Virus record (IMG/VR): IMGVR_UViG_3300031688_001478
Coordinates: 1 to 64,000 of that record
Direction: 5' to 3' (one strand)
Length of the DNA stretch: 64,000 bases
Source of the DNA: a virus
How positions within the stretch are numbered: the first letter of the stretch is position 1; every line of letters begins with the position of its first letter. This document shows positions 8,492 through 17,525 of this stretch, piece by piece. The notes below the pieces were generated by a model. The model had not been told where the DNA came from. It saw only the letters and a list, made by a program, of their open reading frames with translations, and searched no databases. A program made the translations under genes and the position numbers.

Positions 8492-9842
8492 CTTCTCTCC
8501 ATTGTGGATTTCTTTCAGCATCTCTTTCTACTCTACTCTTTGATAAGTCTACAGCATCATACTGTTCTCTATAAAGTTCAAACTCTGGATGCACATCAAA
8601 GAAATCTTCTTTTCTAAACCTGTCCATTTCTTTTACACTTTCTAAAAACTCTACAGTTAAGTGTGTATCGTCTCCATCTAGGAAACTTCTAAATGCTTTA
8701 AATGTATTTGTTGTTCTGCCTAACTTGTCCCAATCTTTTATTTCTTCTAGTAATACATCAATTTTGTGCTGTGCTTCTTCTCTTAAATGTTTAGGCATCA
8801 CAGTTGCTCTTTGGAATGCTTGTCCTAGTAAAATGTTTACAGCGAAACCTTCTATAGTAATAAAGTTTGTGTCAACTAGTTCTCTAAAAAAGTCTGTAAT
8901 GTTTAATGCATTAAAAATACTTACAGTACAACTAACGTGGAAGTCTCGTATCTCAGGTGCTTCGTCATGTAGTCGCTGTCTGTTTGCAACTAAGTCTTTC
9001 CATATAGTTCCTTTACGCAGATACTCTCCACGTTTACCACTAGCATCTATACTAGCACCGATGCCAACAGACTCAAACTTCTTCCAAAGCTCAATAACAT
9101 CTTGTCCCTTGTATGTGAGCTTACTAAAGTTTGTGTTATAGTAAATTCTCATAGGGGTATTTTCTTTTGTTCTTCCCATGTCAACTAACTTATTCATTAT
9201 GTACCAATGCTCATCCATTATCAACGGCTCGCCACCTGCCCAGTATATTTTCTCTACTGTGTCTAGGTACGGATCGAATGTTTCTAGGAAGTCTGTTGAT
9301 CCTTTTTTGATTTGGTGTATAGCCTGCGTTGGCGTTTTATTAAACTGACTGTCCGTTGCATCGTTAAACCATAAGCTACTTAAATCAGGCCCACATGATC
9401 TACATCTCATGTTGCAGATATTACTAAAGCGAATATCCATGTACGTCATGTTTACACCGTCAACACTACCATCTTCATGTGTGTTAAGTACTTCTTGGAA
9501 CTGGTCCTTACCGTACGGGTTATGCTTTCCTTCAATAAACTCTTCGTTACTTCTTATTCTTAATGTCTGATGTCCATGTGACTCTTGCTCGTAACATCTA
9601 TTACAGTTAGAAAGTTTTTTGTGGTTAAGCATATCCAGTCTAAACTTTTTCAATCCAGGACCATTCCATACGCTTTCTAATGTTGAGCCTTCTTCGTTTA
9701 GATCGCCTACCGGAGAATGCAGTTCACTTAAACAACAAGTAAACACTCTGCCATCGGGCCACGGGTGCATGTGTATCCACGGTATCACACAGAACGCTTC
9801 GCTTTCCATTAGTTCTTTTTTTGATAGATCTTTAAAACTCAT
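8484..9842 (-). CDS. Radical SAM protein C, N-terminal twitch-like cluster domain
   Basis: A 452-residue radical SAM protein. The start ATG 9842 forms an ATGA junction with the desaturase stop and is preferred over an in-frame start 16 codons upstream. N-terminal cluster cysteines are Cys18 (FCVIPW), Cys36-Cys37 and Cys80/Cys83. The core motif is CNMRCRSC (143/147/150), followed by AGGEP. The C-terminal motif is a variant (DVHPEFELY). It lies directly downstream of a fatty-acid desaturase and upstream of the small acidic gene. The family is clear; the reaction and substrate are not. Confidence 0.9.
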   Translation of the reverse strand: MSFKDLSKKELMESEAFCVIPWIHMHPWPDGRVFTCCLSELHSPVGDLNEEGSTLESVWNGPGLKKFRLDMLNHKKLSNCNRCYEQESHGHQTLRIRSNEEFIEGKHNPYGKDQFQEVLNTHEDGSVDGVNMTYMDIRFSNICNMRCRSCGPDLSSLWFNDATDSQFNKTPTQAIHQIKKGSTDFLETFDPYLDTVEKIYWAGGEPLIMDEHWYIMNKLVDMGRTKENTPMRIYYNTNFSKLTYKGQDVIELWKKFESVGIGASIDASGKRGEYLRKGTIWKDLVANRQRLHDEAPEIRDFHVSCTVSIFNALNITDFFRELVDTNFITIEGFAVNILLGQAFQRATVMPKHLREEAQHKIDVLLEEIKDWDKLGRTTNTFKAFRSFLDGDDTHLTVEFLESVKEMDRFRKEDFFDVHPEFELYREQYDAVDLSKSRVERDAERNPQWREDD

Positions 9843-10615
9843 TTGCTTATTACCTTTATTATCAATCCGTTTAAATCCCACTCCCACCATTTGTTTCCTT
9901 GGTATGCTAGACTAGGATCATTGTGATGATTATTATGCCAACCCTCACCGAACGTTATTATATTTACCAGCCAATGGTTAGTACTCTTGTCGTTAGTGTC
10001 ATACGTTCTGTAACCCATCCATGTAAGCCCTTTACCATGACCCCATGTATTAAACGCACCGGTGGCCCAAACACATAAACTTACAGGAGCCAAGTACGCA
10101 TACAGCACTAGCAATGGATCTATTAATGCTAAAACTACAATGTATACTAGTATGTATCCAAAAAAGTAGTTATGCGAGTGTAATACTGCGTTGTTCTTTA
10201 GCCAATCTTTAGCAAGTCGTATGTTATATTTTTCATCCTTTAACCCTAATGTCCAGCTCTTCCACAAGCTCATGTGGTGCGGACTATGAGGATCACTGTC
10301 GCTATCAGATGCTTTGTGGTGTTCTCTATGCTTAACTATGTAACCAAACACACTACTTAAACTTGCTAAGGTGCCTGTTACGTTAAGTACATTTTCCCAA
10401 AACTTGTTAGTCTTGAAACTCCTATGTGCAAAGTATCTGTGTTGCCCAACGAATATTCCTATGCTACTAAACCAAAAGTAAACAATAGCAGTTACCCACA
10501 ACAGTTCACTAGGACCTATAAGCAGTACTGCTAGTAGTCCGGCATGAGCCAGCCATCTAAGACTGTCTCCTTTAGTTTTAGTATACGCTAGTATGTTCAC
10601 TTTGCTCCACTGCAT
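9839..10615 (-). CDS. Membrane fatty-acid desaturase (acyl-CoA/acyl-lipid type)
   Basis: A 258-residue integral membrane di-iron desaturase that would introduce a double bond into an acyl chain, in the delta-9 stearoyl-CoA desaturase superfamily. The three histidine boxes are visible: HRYFAH (59-64), HREHH (96-100) and HNNHH near residues 234-238. Hydrophobic stretches at about 22-58 and 150-190 form the membrane segments. The ATG at 10615 overlaps radical SAM gene D by 38 bases; a GTG at 10600 is an alternative. It ends in an ATGA junction with radical SAM gene C. Its position inside the radical SAM cluster suggests membrane lipid remodelling during infection, which is inference. It needs a host electron donor. 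Confidence 0.92.
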   Translation of the reverse strand: MQWSKVNILAYTKTKGDSLRWLAHAGLLAVLLIGPSELLWVTAIVYFWFSSIGIFVGQHRYFAHRSFKTNKFWENVLNVTGTLASLSSVFGYIVKHREHHKASDSDSDPHSPHHMSLWKSWTLGLKDEKYNIRLAKDWLKNNAVLHSHNYFFGYILVYIVVLALIDPLLVLYAYLAPVSLCVWATGAFNTWGHGKGLTWMGYRTYDTNDKSTNHWLVNIITFGEGWHNNHHNDPSLAYQGNKWWEWDLNGLIIKVISK

Positions 10616-11822
10616 CTACTAACTTAGTAAATGTATTTCTCCATTCGCTGTTATCGTTGTTGTCTAGTAAATCGTTAAAGCGACAAAACTGTTCCCACTT
10701 TAATTCATTCCACTCATCGTTATTAAACATGCTAAGTAAAGTGCCTAATTTATGATCATTGCCCAACGCTTGTCTAAATTCTGTATGTATCAACTCTCTT
10801 GCCTTAACAGGTATAACTGCAGGACTTAGGTAATCAGGATCATACACGAAGTTCATATCAACTTCTATCCCAATGCTATCGGCCCATTTAAAAAATTCAG
10901 GCAATGTAGCATAATTGTAAGCACTCACTGTTTGTGTAATTCTTAATGTTAATGTATCTTGTAATGGTAATAATGTATTAATAGTTTTTAATACGGCTTC
11001 CCATTTTGTATTAGTTCTTATAAAAGCATTCCTATCTTCTAAGTCATCAATACTTAAACATATTCTTGCTTCTTTAAAGTGGGGCCATAGTTCTAATGCA
11101 ATTGGAGGTAGCATAGTACAGTTAATGTTATACCACAGTATAATATCTTTTGCTCTGCCACTAGCTACTAATTTCTTTAAGTAAGTCCAATGCTGTTTAA
11201 TCAATGTAGGCTCTCCACCATTGATATAAATTACTTCTAAGTTTGGAGCGGAGTTATATAGGTCGTCATAAAAATTATCATCCTCTGCCCATTTAAAATC
11301 TTCAGGAAAGTTAAGTCCTAAGTAACCTTTATTTACGAAGTCAGCTTTCTCCACAATGTCTTTATAGTCTTCAAGCCACTTTGAACTACTTGCCGGATTA
11401 CATGTACGGCACCGAACGTTACATACATTGCCAAGACGAAGCTCGACAAAGCGGAGATCCATATCAATATCGCCACCTTCCCTAGTAACCCCACTCGCCC
11501 AATCAAGGGTGTTCTGTGGAAAAACAGATTGTTCATGTATTCGTTTGGACTTGATTCCGTTATCTTCTTCATTGTAACACCTCATGCAAGCCTTTGGCTT
11601 TTCATCGTTGAGCATCTGTAGGCGAACTTCTTTATAGTAGTCGCTGTTCATCTGCTCTTCGATATTGTTTTTGTTTAAGTCTAGGAACTCATCGTAATCA
11701 TCCTTATAATTTCTAGCTCTGTTTTTGCCATCAGTGTGGTCACTGATGCAACACAATGTGATACCACCGTGAGGATGGGTGGCTAAGTGTTGCCAAGGTA
11801 GAGGACAATATGTAGAACTCAA
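10578..11822 (-). CDS. Radical SAM protein D, N-terminal twitch-like cluster domain
   Basis: A 414-residue radical SAM protein. Cluster cysteines of the N-terminal domain are Cys6 (YCPLPW), Cys24-Cys25 and Cys79/Cys82, followed by NEEDNGIKSKR. The core is CNVRCRTC (134/138/141), followed by NGGEP. The C-terminal motif is weaker (NTFTKLVDAV) and lacks the FPEL proline. It overlaps radical SAM gene E by an ATGA junction (11819-11822), so D and E are probably made in equal amounts. The substrate is unknown. Confidence 0.9.
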   Translation of the reverse strand: MSSTYCPLPWQHLATHPHGGITLCCISDHTDGKNRARNYKDDYDEFLDLNKNNIEEQMNSDYYKEVRLQMLNDEKPKACMRCYNEEDNGIKSKRIHEQSVFPQNTLDWASGVTREGGDIDMDLRFVELRLGNVCNVRCRTCNPASSSKWLEDYKDIVEKADFVNKGYLGLNFPEDFKWAEDDNFYDDLYNSAPNLEVIYINGGEPTLIKQHWTYLKKLVASGRAKDIILWYNINCTMLPPIALELWPHFKEARICLSIDDLEDRNAFIRTNTKWEAVLKTINTLLPLQDTLTLRITQTVSAYNYATLPEFFKWADSIGIEVDMNFVYDPDYLSPAVIPVKARELIHTEFRQALGNDHKLGTLLSMFNNDEWNELKWEQFCRFNDLLDNNDNSEWRNTFTKLVDAVEQSEHTSVY

Positions 11823-13183
11823 TTTATCAACTCCCTGGTGCTATGCTGTTTGTAACCATTTGTCAACACTTCCTCATATTCTTTCGTGTAATCGAAGTCT
11901 TGTTTTATCAACTCGTGTAACTCGGGAAAGACTTCTGTAAAGTTCTCTTCTCGATAATGGTCTCCTCCTGCTATTTGTGATTTAAATATTTTCCATTTGT
12001 TTTCTATACTTCGTTGGTCAAACATTAATAGTTTATCCTCGGAAACTTTTGCTCGTAGTTTTTCATCTACGCTGGCACCATTCTCATATAACGGTGAGTT
12101 AAAGTATTTTAGTAATGCTACTACTTCACTCTCATAGTCACCTGACCATGTGTGCTCTTGTAATTGTTGTGTGATTATTTTCTTAGCAAACGCTGGTAGT
12201 ACATTACATGTAAGCCACTTAGGATAATGTGCAATGTTATTCCATATTTTAAATGTAGGATAGTGTTTGTGGAAGTAATCGTGGAACTCAGGCAAGTACA
12301 TTATATTTAATGCTGTAACAGTATGTGTTATTTGCATGTGTACTGGATAGTCGCCTGTGTGTAGTTCGTAAAAATAATCTAAGTTCTGTTTGACCTCGTC
12401 CCACTTACCAGGGTGCCTTAAGAATTCAAATCTGTCTCCGATGCCGTCTATACTAATACTAAACGATAACTCTTTAAAGTTACTTGCCATACGTTGCAAG
12501 AACACAGGGTCTGCTATTGTGCCGTTAGTACTTAACGTCATGCTAATGTTTTGTGAATAGTTCTCATTAATAAGTTTGTCAACAAACTTCTTGAACTCTT
12601 TCATATAGAAAGGTTCGCCACCCATAATCTCTAATCGTCTTATGCCAGGTAGCCACTCATCCATTGTAGTCCAAAACTTACTGTTCTCCATATCGTTCAT
12701 GGGAACCTTCGCACTAGTTTCCCAATACGGTATGTGTCTCTCTTTAGCTTCTGCTAACCACTTACTACTGTAGTTTGCATTACAACTTCTACATGCTAAG
12801 TTACAAGTGTTATCAAATATTAATTGCATGTCCATTACTGCTGTAGGTTTAGCAGTCCATTCGAATGTTTCCATCCAGTTAGGGCCATACCAGTTATCGT
12901 AGTAGTCATTGTATTGTTGGCGTTTACTGTATTTGCCATTGTCTTCATCGATCCAGCATGTTTCACAGTTAGCTGGCTTACCGCCATCGAGGATCTCATT
13001 TCTTATACGTTGATGGTTATGACTAGTAAATATATCTTGTACAGCATCATCGCCTAAGGTGTAGCTTGTACCATGGTGGTCCTGTAGTCTATCTTTTGCG
13101 ATACAACATGTGCGGATACTTCCACCTGGCTCGTTGCTCAAGTGTGTCCATAGTAATGCACAATATTTTTTATCTTCGCTCAT
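11819..13183 (-). CDS. Radical SAM protein E, N-terminal twitch-like cluster domain
   Basis: A 454-residue radical SAM protein. N-terminal cluster cysteines are Cys8 (YCALLW, with Leu where the others have Pro), Cys26-Cys27 and Cys73/Cys76, followed by DEDNGKYSKR. The core is CNLACRSC (127/131/134), followed by MGGEP. The C-terminal motif is EVFPELHELI, after which about 28 residues follow, more than in the paralogues. The start at 13183 overlaps the aminotransferase-like gene by 14 bases. It is co-transcribed with that gene and a 2OG-Fe(II) oxygenase, so the three could act in one pathway; this is inference from order alone. Confidence 0.9.
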   Translation of the reverse strand: MSEDKKYCALLWTHLSNEPGGSIRTCCIAKDRLQDHHGTSYTLGDDAVQDIFTSHNHQRIRNEILDGGKPANCETCWIDEDNGKYSKRQQYNDYYDNWYGPNWMETFEWTAKPTAVMDMQLIFDNTCNLACRSCNANYSSKWLAEAKERHIPYWETSAKVPMNDMENSKFWTTMDEWLPGIRRLEIMGGEPFYMKEFKKFVDKLINENYSQNISMTLSTNGTIADPVFLQRMASNFKELSFSISIDGIGDRFEFLRHPGKWDEVKQNLDYFYELHTGDYPVHMQITHTVTALNIMYLPEFHDYFHKHYPTFKIWNNIAHYPKWLTCNVLPAFAKKIITQQLQEHTWSGDYESEVVALLKYFNSPLYENGASVDEKLRAKVSEDKLLMFDQRSIENKWKIFKSQIAGGDHYREENFTEVFPELHELIKQDFDYTKEYEEVLTNGYKQHSTRELIN

Positions 13184-14057
13184 ACTGGTCCTGTATTAAT
13201 TTGCTGATACATAGTCTAGTAGTATCATTGCCTCTGTTGTAGTCACTATACTTATCGTCATTGCTCGTAGCAAACAATATGCAGTTAGTGGCATCAACAC
13301 CAAGGTCCTTGCACACTTGTTGCTGTACGGCCCTGTACTTTGTTACTATGAAGTCTGCAGAGTATTGCTCTATGCAATGCAGTCCTACTAATGCTCCAAA
13401 GTTATTTACAATGCCATGCTGGTTAGCAAATGTTACAGCATCGTCTACTTCTGTTCTTTGGTATCTTACTCCGCACCTACTACCTATAATAGGAAACGTT
13501 TTCCCTAAACTGAATGTTACTTCTTCTATACACTTATAATTTAAATCAATTTCCATACCGTAGCACATACCAAAGTATGCACAATCAATTAGTACTGGAA
13601 CATTTAATGCTGAACATTTCTCTAGTAACTTAATGTGCTGTGGGTGTGCTGTACCAAAGTCACTAAACGGTATGCTTATAATAACAGCATCGCCTACAGT
13701 AATTTCATTTGCATCATATATCCACTTCCAATTGTTACCCATAACATTGCTGGCAACCTTATGCATCATGAAGTCACCTTTTAAGAATCTAAAGTTCTTA
13801 TCATGGTGTCTCATCATAAACATTTGGAATGCTTCACTAGTACCATGTGTCATAGTACCATGCTGAAAGTTTTCTAAACCAGTGAGTGTATTTTCTGTAC
13901 TGGACCAAATCCAGTTTCGCATTTTATCTACGAACTGTTTCTCTAATCCAGTTACACCGTCAGCAACAAAAAAGTTATTCCATACTTCTGGTTGAGTAAC
14001 ATACTGTTGTAAACTAGCAGTTATCTCTATGTCTTGTATAGCGTAAGCACCCTTCAT
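13170..14057 (-). CDS. PLP-dependent aminotransferase-like protein (fold type I)
   Basis: A 295-residue protein resembling the large domain of class I/II PLP-dependent aminotransferases. A GTSEAF segment near 72-77 fits the phosphate-binding loop. VLIDCAYFG places Asp158 where the cofactor pyridine-nitrogen aspartate is expected, and SLGKTF places Lys186 as the Schiff-base lysine. At 295 residues it is shorter than usual aminotransferases (350-430), so the small domain is reduced. The substrate is not predictable from sequence. It starts with an ATGA junction to the 2OG oxygenase gene and overlaps radical SAM gene E. A role in making an amino sugar or a modified amino acid is possible. Confidence 0.7.
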   Translation of the reverse strand: MKGAYAIQDIEITASLQQYVTQPEVWNNFFVADGVTGLEKQFVDKMRNWIWSSTENTLTGLENFQHGTMTHGTSEAFQMFMMRHHDKNFRFLKGDFMMHKVASNVMGNNWKWIYDANEITVGDAVIISIPFSDFGTAHPQHIKLLEKCSALNVPVLIDCAYFGMCYGMEIDLNYKCIEEVTFSLGKTFPIIGSRCGVRYQRTEVDDAVTFANQHGIVNNFGALVGLHCIEQYSADFIVTKYRAVQQQVCKDLGVDATNCILFATSNDDKYSDYNRGNDTTRLCISKLIQDQYERR

Positions 14058-14842
14058 TCGTCACCGTCCAATTTGCCATGCCCGTATTCATTTTCTAAAT
14101 GGTATGGCTGATCAGCATCTTTATCATACCAGTATAAACTTTTGTGTGGAGGATCTCTCCAATCATGTTTACTATCTGCTATGTAGTAAAATAATCTAAA
14201 GCCTACTCTAAACTTGTCATCGGGACAAGCAATTGGATTAGGATGTCCATGGAAGCCACGTTTGTGATATTTCCAAATGACAACGTTACCCATCTCTGGT
14301 AGATAACTTACTACCTTGCCTTGCTTATCGAAATCCCAAAACTGTAAGTCGCCGTTCCATTCTTCTTCCCACTCAGGAGTAAAATATAATATTAAACTTA
14401 ATGCTCTGTGTGTTTGACATTCTTCATTCCAGTTAAAGTCGGAATGTATTTTAAGACTATCTCCCTTATAACTTTTCATATACCCTGCACCAACTAAATA
14501 CGGATCGGGTAGTAGGTGAGGAACGTCACATACTTTTCGTAGCCATTCTAAAAACTCTGGACTATGTAAAGCACTAACAAGTTGTCTAGCCACCGGTGCA
14601 TGTTTTAAATTCTTACACTCTTCCATATAGCTATCGGCTCGGGTAAACGTAGTCCAATACTTTTCAGGTATCGTAATACTCTCTTCATACAATGCGTTTG
14701 GGAGACCGTCAGGAATAAAATCTTTTAAATGCAAAGTAGGATAAGGAGGCGTATAACGATATTGTTCGTTAAGATTACGCATTTCCTTTTCGCTACCCCA
14801 CTTGTCGTGTATGTAGTTTATTATCTTCTGGTCCCAGTTCAT
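14054..14842 (-). CDS. 2OG-Fe(II) oxygenase, prolyl-4-hydroxylase-like
   Basis: A 262-residue Fe(II)/2-oxoglutarate dioxygenase. The iron-binding facial triad is visible as HSD (His133, Asp135) and a distal His198 or His200 in FHGHPNP. A downstream Arg in FRVGFRLFYY (212 or 216) would bind 2-oxoglutarate. The family hydroxylates proteins or small molecules and is common in T4-like marine phages, where substrates are unknown. The gene begins on the last base of the dehydrogenase (14842) and ends in ATGA with the aminotransferase gene. Its oxygen-dependent chemistry contrasts with the oxygen-sensitive radical SAM enzymes encoded beside it. Confidence 0.88.
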   Translation of the reverse strand: MNWDQKIINYIHDKWGSEKEMRNLNEQYRYTPPYPTLHLKDFIPDGLPNALYEESITIPEKYWTTFTRADSYMEECKNLKHAPVARQLVSALHSPEFLEWLRKVCDVPHLLPDPYLVGAGYMKSYKGDSLKIHSDFNWNEECQTHRALSLILYFTPEWEEEWNGDLQFWDFDKQGKVVSYLPEMGNVVIWKYHKRGFHGHPNPIACPDDKFRVGFRLFYYIADSKHDWRDPPHKSLYWYDKDADQPYHLENEYGHGKLDGDE

Positions 14843-16134
14843 TATTTCTTTACCCTAGTGTTACCATAGTGAACAACTTCAACGCCCTCTATGTCTGGAG
14901 TTTTTCTCCACGGATCAACAACTATACTACCTAGTGCAAAACTAAGTTCAGTGCCATTACCCGTTCTAACACTTAATGCTTCATCGCATGATGAAGGAGA
15001 GTGCTGTTCGTACCACCCTGGTACTGTATCTAATTGTTCGCCGTATGTAACTTGTGGATTATGTGCTAGTAAATATACTGCTGGATTGTTTAATACATAC
15101 TCCGGTGGCATGTCACCAGTTTGTTCGTCATAGTAATACAATGGATGCCCTTGGGCAAGAACATAGTGACCTACCAGCATACTACTAGAACCACTTTCAT
15201 ATGGCACTAATGGTTTGTATGCTTTACCTACAATAACTATAGGTATGTCATTTGCTAAGTCTAGCAATCTCTTTGCCATGTTCTCTGCCTGCTTTTCTCT
15301 CGAAAGCATTACAGCATCAAACAAGTCGTAGCCTAAGTCTAGTTCTTCTGCCATCCAACGTAGTGCGATATTATCTCTTGGGTGACAAGCACCACCATCG
15401 CCCATGCCTGGCTTCATGTACCCAGGTCCCATAATACGCCTTCCAGAATTTGCCAAAGCATCACACACAACTTCTGCGTTAATGTTGCCTGACGCTTCTG
15501 CTACGTCTTGTATCATGTTAACTAAACTAACTTTTGCTGATATAAATGTATTGTAAAATACTTTAATGCATTCACATTCATCCCATGTACCTATAACATA
15601 CTTGGGATCGTTCTGCATTATTGTTTTATAAAAGTCTACAAGTTCCTTTGCGTCACCTGTTTCATTTCCATCTTCTGTTCCAATCATTACCATTTCTGGA
15701 TTAACCATATCCCACTTCACAGTACCCATAGCAATTAAGTATGGGTTGTATATAAAGCGAGTGTTGGGTAATAGTGGTACAAGTTCTTTTCGAACTGTGC
15801 CGGGTAAGACTGTGCTTATAAGAACAACCAGTTGTTCCTTTGTTGCGACAGCATTTACTTGAGAAAGAACTTTCTTTACTATTGTGTAATCAAAGTCTTT
15901 GTTTGGTAAATGGCTGGTAGGTGCTTTGCCGTCATACTGTGGATCATGCGGAGTAGGTGCGGCTACAAAGATAATATCTTTGCCAACTACAGCTTCTTCC
16001 ATCGTGTTAACCATTGCAAAGTTTTCAGGCTTTACATCGTTAATATCGTATCCAACAGTATAATGAACTTCAGCGACCATTTCGGCGCAGGCTTGCCCTA
16101 GCTTGCCTACCCCAATAAATCCGATTGAGGCCAT
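14842..16134 (-). CDS. UDP-glucose/GDP-mannose dehydrogenase family protein
   Basis: A 430-residue NAD-dependent nucleotide-sugar dehydrogenase, which normally oxidises the C6 hydroxyl of a nucleotide sugar to a carboxylate. The N-terminal Rossmann motif is GVGKLG (8-13). The central domain has ECIKVFYNTF (Lys191 region) and GGACHPRDN with the expected catalytic Cys250; the family usually has PKD where this has PRD. An AKP-like substrate/NAD domain follows. It is the first gene after a 59-base gap that holds a T4-late-like box (16176-16183) and a good ribosome-binding site (TAGGAGA), so it may start its own late transcript. The sugar substrate is not resolved by sequence. Confidence 0.9.
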   Translation of the reverse strand: MASIGFIGVGKLGQACAEMVAEVHYTVGYDINDVKPENFAMVNTMEEAVVGKDIIFVAAPTPHDPQYDGKAPTSHLPNKDFDYTIVKKVLSQVNAVATKEQLVVLISTVLPGTVRKELVPLLPNTRFIYNPYLIAMGTVKWDMVNPEMVMIGTEDGNETGDAKELVDFYKTIMQNDPKYVIGTWDECECIKVFYNTFISAKVSLVNMIQDVAEASGNINAEVVCDALANSGRRIMGPGYMKPGMGDGGACHPRDNIALRWMAEELDLGYDLFDAVMLSREKQAENMAKRLLDLANDIPIVIVGKAYKPLVPYESGSSSMLVGHYVLAQGHPLYYYDEQTGDMPPEYVLNNPAVYLLAHNPQVTYGEQLDTVPGWYEQHSPSSCDEALSVRTGNGTELSFALGSIVVDPWRKTPDIEGVEVVHYGNTRVKK

Positions 16135-16175
16135 TATCTATCTCCTAATTTTATTGTGTGTATCGTATACTGTAC

Positions 16176-16183
16176 TATTTATG
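16176..16183 (-). promoter_or_regulatory. T4-type late promoter box (CATAAATA)
   Basis: On the minus strand this reads CATAAATA, one base from the T4 late consensus TATAAATA. It lies 41 bases upstream of the dehydrogenase start, in one of the few real intergenic gaps in the accessory cluster. Transcription would start about six bases downstream and give a leader containing the TAGGAGA ribosome-binding site. Confidence 0.5.
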
Positions 16184-16193
16184 CAAATTTCTA

Positions 16194-17525
16194 TCAGCTA
16201 TTATAGAATTCTTGCATTTGTTTATACCGGTCAGTATCTTCGACTACCCATAAATAAGGATCTGTGTTAACTAATTCAAGGAATCGTGCCTTGTTACGTT
16301 TTAATTTTGCTTGTACATCTACACTATGATATAGCTGATGTGTTTGTTCTATTGGTATTTGGGCTAATGCAGTAATGTTTTCTTTTACCATTCTCATGCG
16401 TTCGCCTGGGTGAGCTGTACTATCATATGTTTCATCAAAGAACTCAGGGAATGTTTCAAAGCCTAAATCTTTAAATGCTTGGAGACACCCTGCATACCCA
16501 ACAGATAATAACGGTAACTCGTAGTAAGCACTTTTTAAACTCTTCTCAGATACCCAGCCTGATAATGGCATAGTCATTGCCTCGAGTTCCCATTGGTCTA
16601 TTGAAGTTTCAAATATAGTTGTGTTATTGTTTGGAGGGAATATTGAAAACCCAAACCTGAACTCTTGTGCCCAGTGTGTTTCTGTTGCTATGTAAGTATA
16701 GCAATTGTCTACTACATCAGTGTGTATAATATCTTGCCACTCACCAATAGTAGTCATATGATGGTCACCGTCTGCTAGAATACATAAGTCTAAATCATTT
16801 GGTCTAAGATAACTTAGATGTGTATGTGGCAGAAGTTCTTTGCGATATTTTATAAATTTTACTATCTCAGTCCTATGTTCTTTCTCATAGTTATTTAAAC
16901 ATACGAATATTTTTTCTCTTCTAACTTCACCGCCAGGACTAACATACAGTTTTAGTTTTGCTTCAATATGTCTGCCTACAATTCTATTAGGATACACAGA
17001 GTAGTATTGGACATCTGCCGCCGGGAATAGTTTCTTATGTATTTTTACTTCAGTAGTATTACCTAACCAGAAGTGCAATCGGTCACCGTAAATTTTCTTT
17101 AATTGTCGCTTGATTACTTTAGTTCGGTCATGAAGTAATTCCGGCATATCTGCAGAACCCTGGGTTTCGAATACTCTGCTACTATACATATCCCAACCAC
17201 TTGAAAACAATAAATGTATATTTTTATATTCCTCTATTGTTTCAACAACTTTCATTAACAGCGGACCGTCGTCTAAGTACGAGTTTACACTTAATCCTAA
17301 TTCTAGTATGTGTGTTATACCACCGTCACGTTTAGCACTAGCTATAACATCGTAAATATTATCGTAATGCACTACCAAAGGAGCTTGTCCAGGCTGTGTG
17401 CTTATAAGGTCAGGCATGCTATTAGACCTGCATGGTATGCCGAGTGGTCTGTCATTAGCAAACGTATCGAATGCATCTTCAGGAGAGAAGAGACATCGTA
17501 CTATGCATAGCAATTTATTACTCAT
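16194..17525 (-). CDS. Glycosyltransferase-like protein (paralogue of 18300-19541)
   Basis: A 443-residue protein. ATG 17525 has a strong ribosome-binding site (GGAGG, eight to nine bases upstream), which decides the start over an upstream TTG. The middle has FVCLNNYEKEHRTE. The C-terminal part has VSEKSLKSAYYELPLLSVGYAG, broken here as SEKSLK and LPLLSVGYAG, then DLGFETFPEFFDETYD. These segments recur in the gene at 18300-19541 and resemble bacterial and viral fucosyltransferase/exostosin-like glycosyltransferases, where the E-K-x-x-K region binds the donor nucleotide sugar. Family assignment is from motif memory and needs a profile search. It overlaps the unknown gene upstream by 8 bases. 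Confidence 0.65.
   Translation of the reverse strand: MSNKLLCIVRCLFSPEDAFDTFANDRPLGIPCRSNSMPDLISTQPGQAPLVVHYDNIYDVIASAKRDGGITHILELGLSVNSYLDDGPLLMKVVETIEEYKNIHLLFSSGWDMYSSRVFETQGSADMPELLHDRTKVIKRQLKKIYGDRLHFWLGNTTEVKIHKKLFPAADVQYYSVYPNRIVGRHIEAKLKLYVSPGGEVRREKIFVCLNNYEKEHRTEIVKFIKYRKELLPHTHLSYLRPNDLDLCILADGDHHMTTIGEWQDIIHTDVVDNCYTYIATETHWAQEFRFGFSIFPPNNNTTIFETSIDQWELEAMTMPLSGWVSEKSLKSAYYELPLLSVGYAGCLQAFKDLGFETFPEFFDETYDSTAHPGERMRMVKENITALAQIPIEQTHQLYHSVDVQAKLKRNKARFLELVNTDPYLWVVEDTDRYKQMQEFYNS

Noticed and set aside
16135-16193. Sigma70 promoter before the nucleotide-sugar dehydrogenase
   Set aside because: TTGCAT is present, but the best -10 at 16-17 bases matches only three of six positions; only the late-type box is reported.
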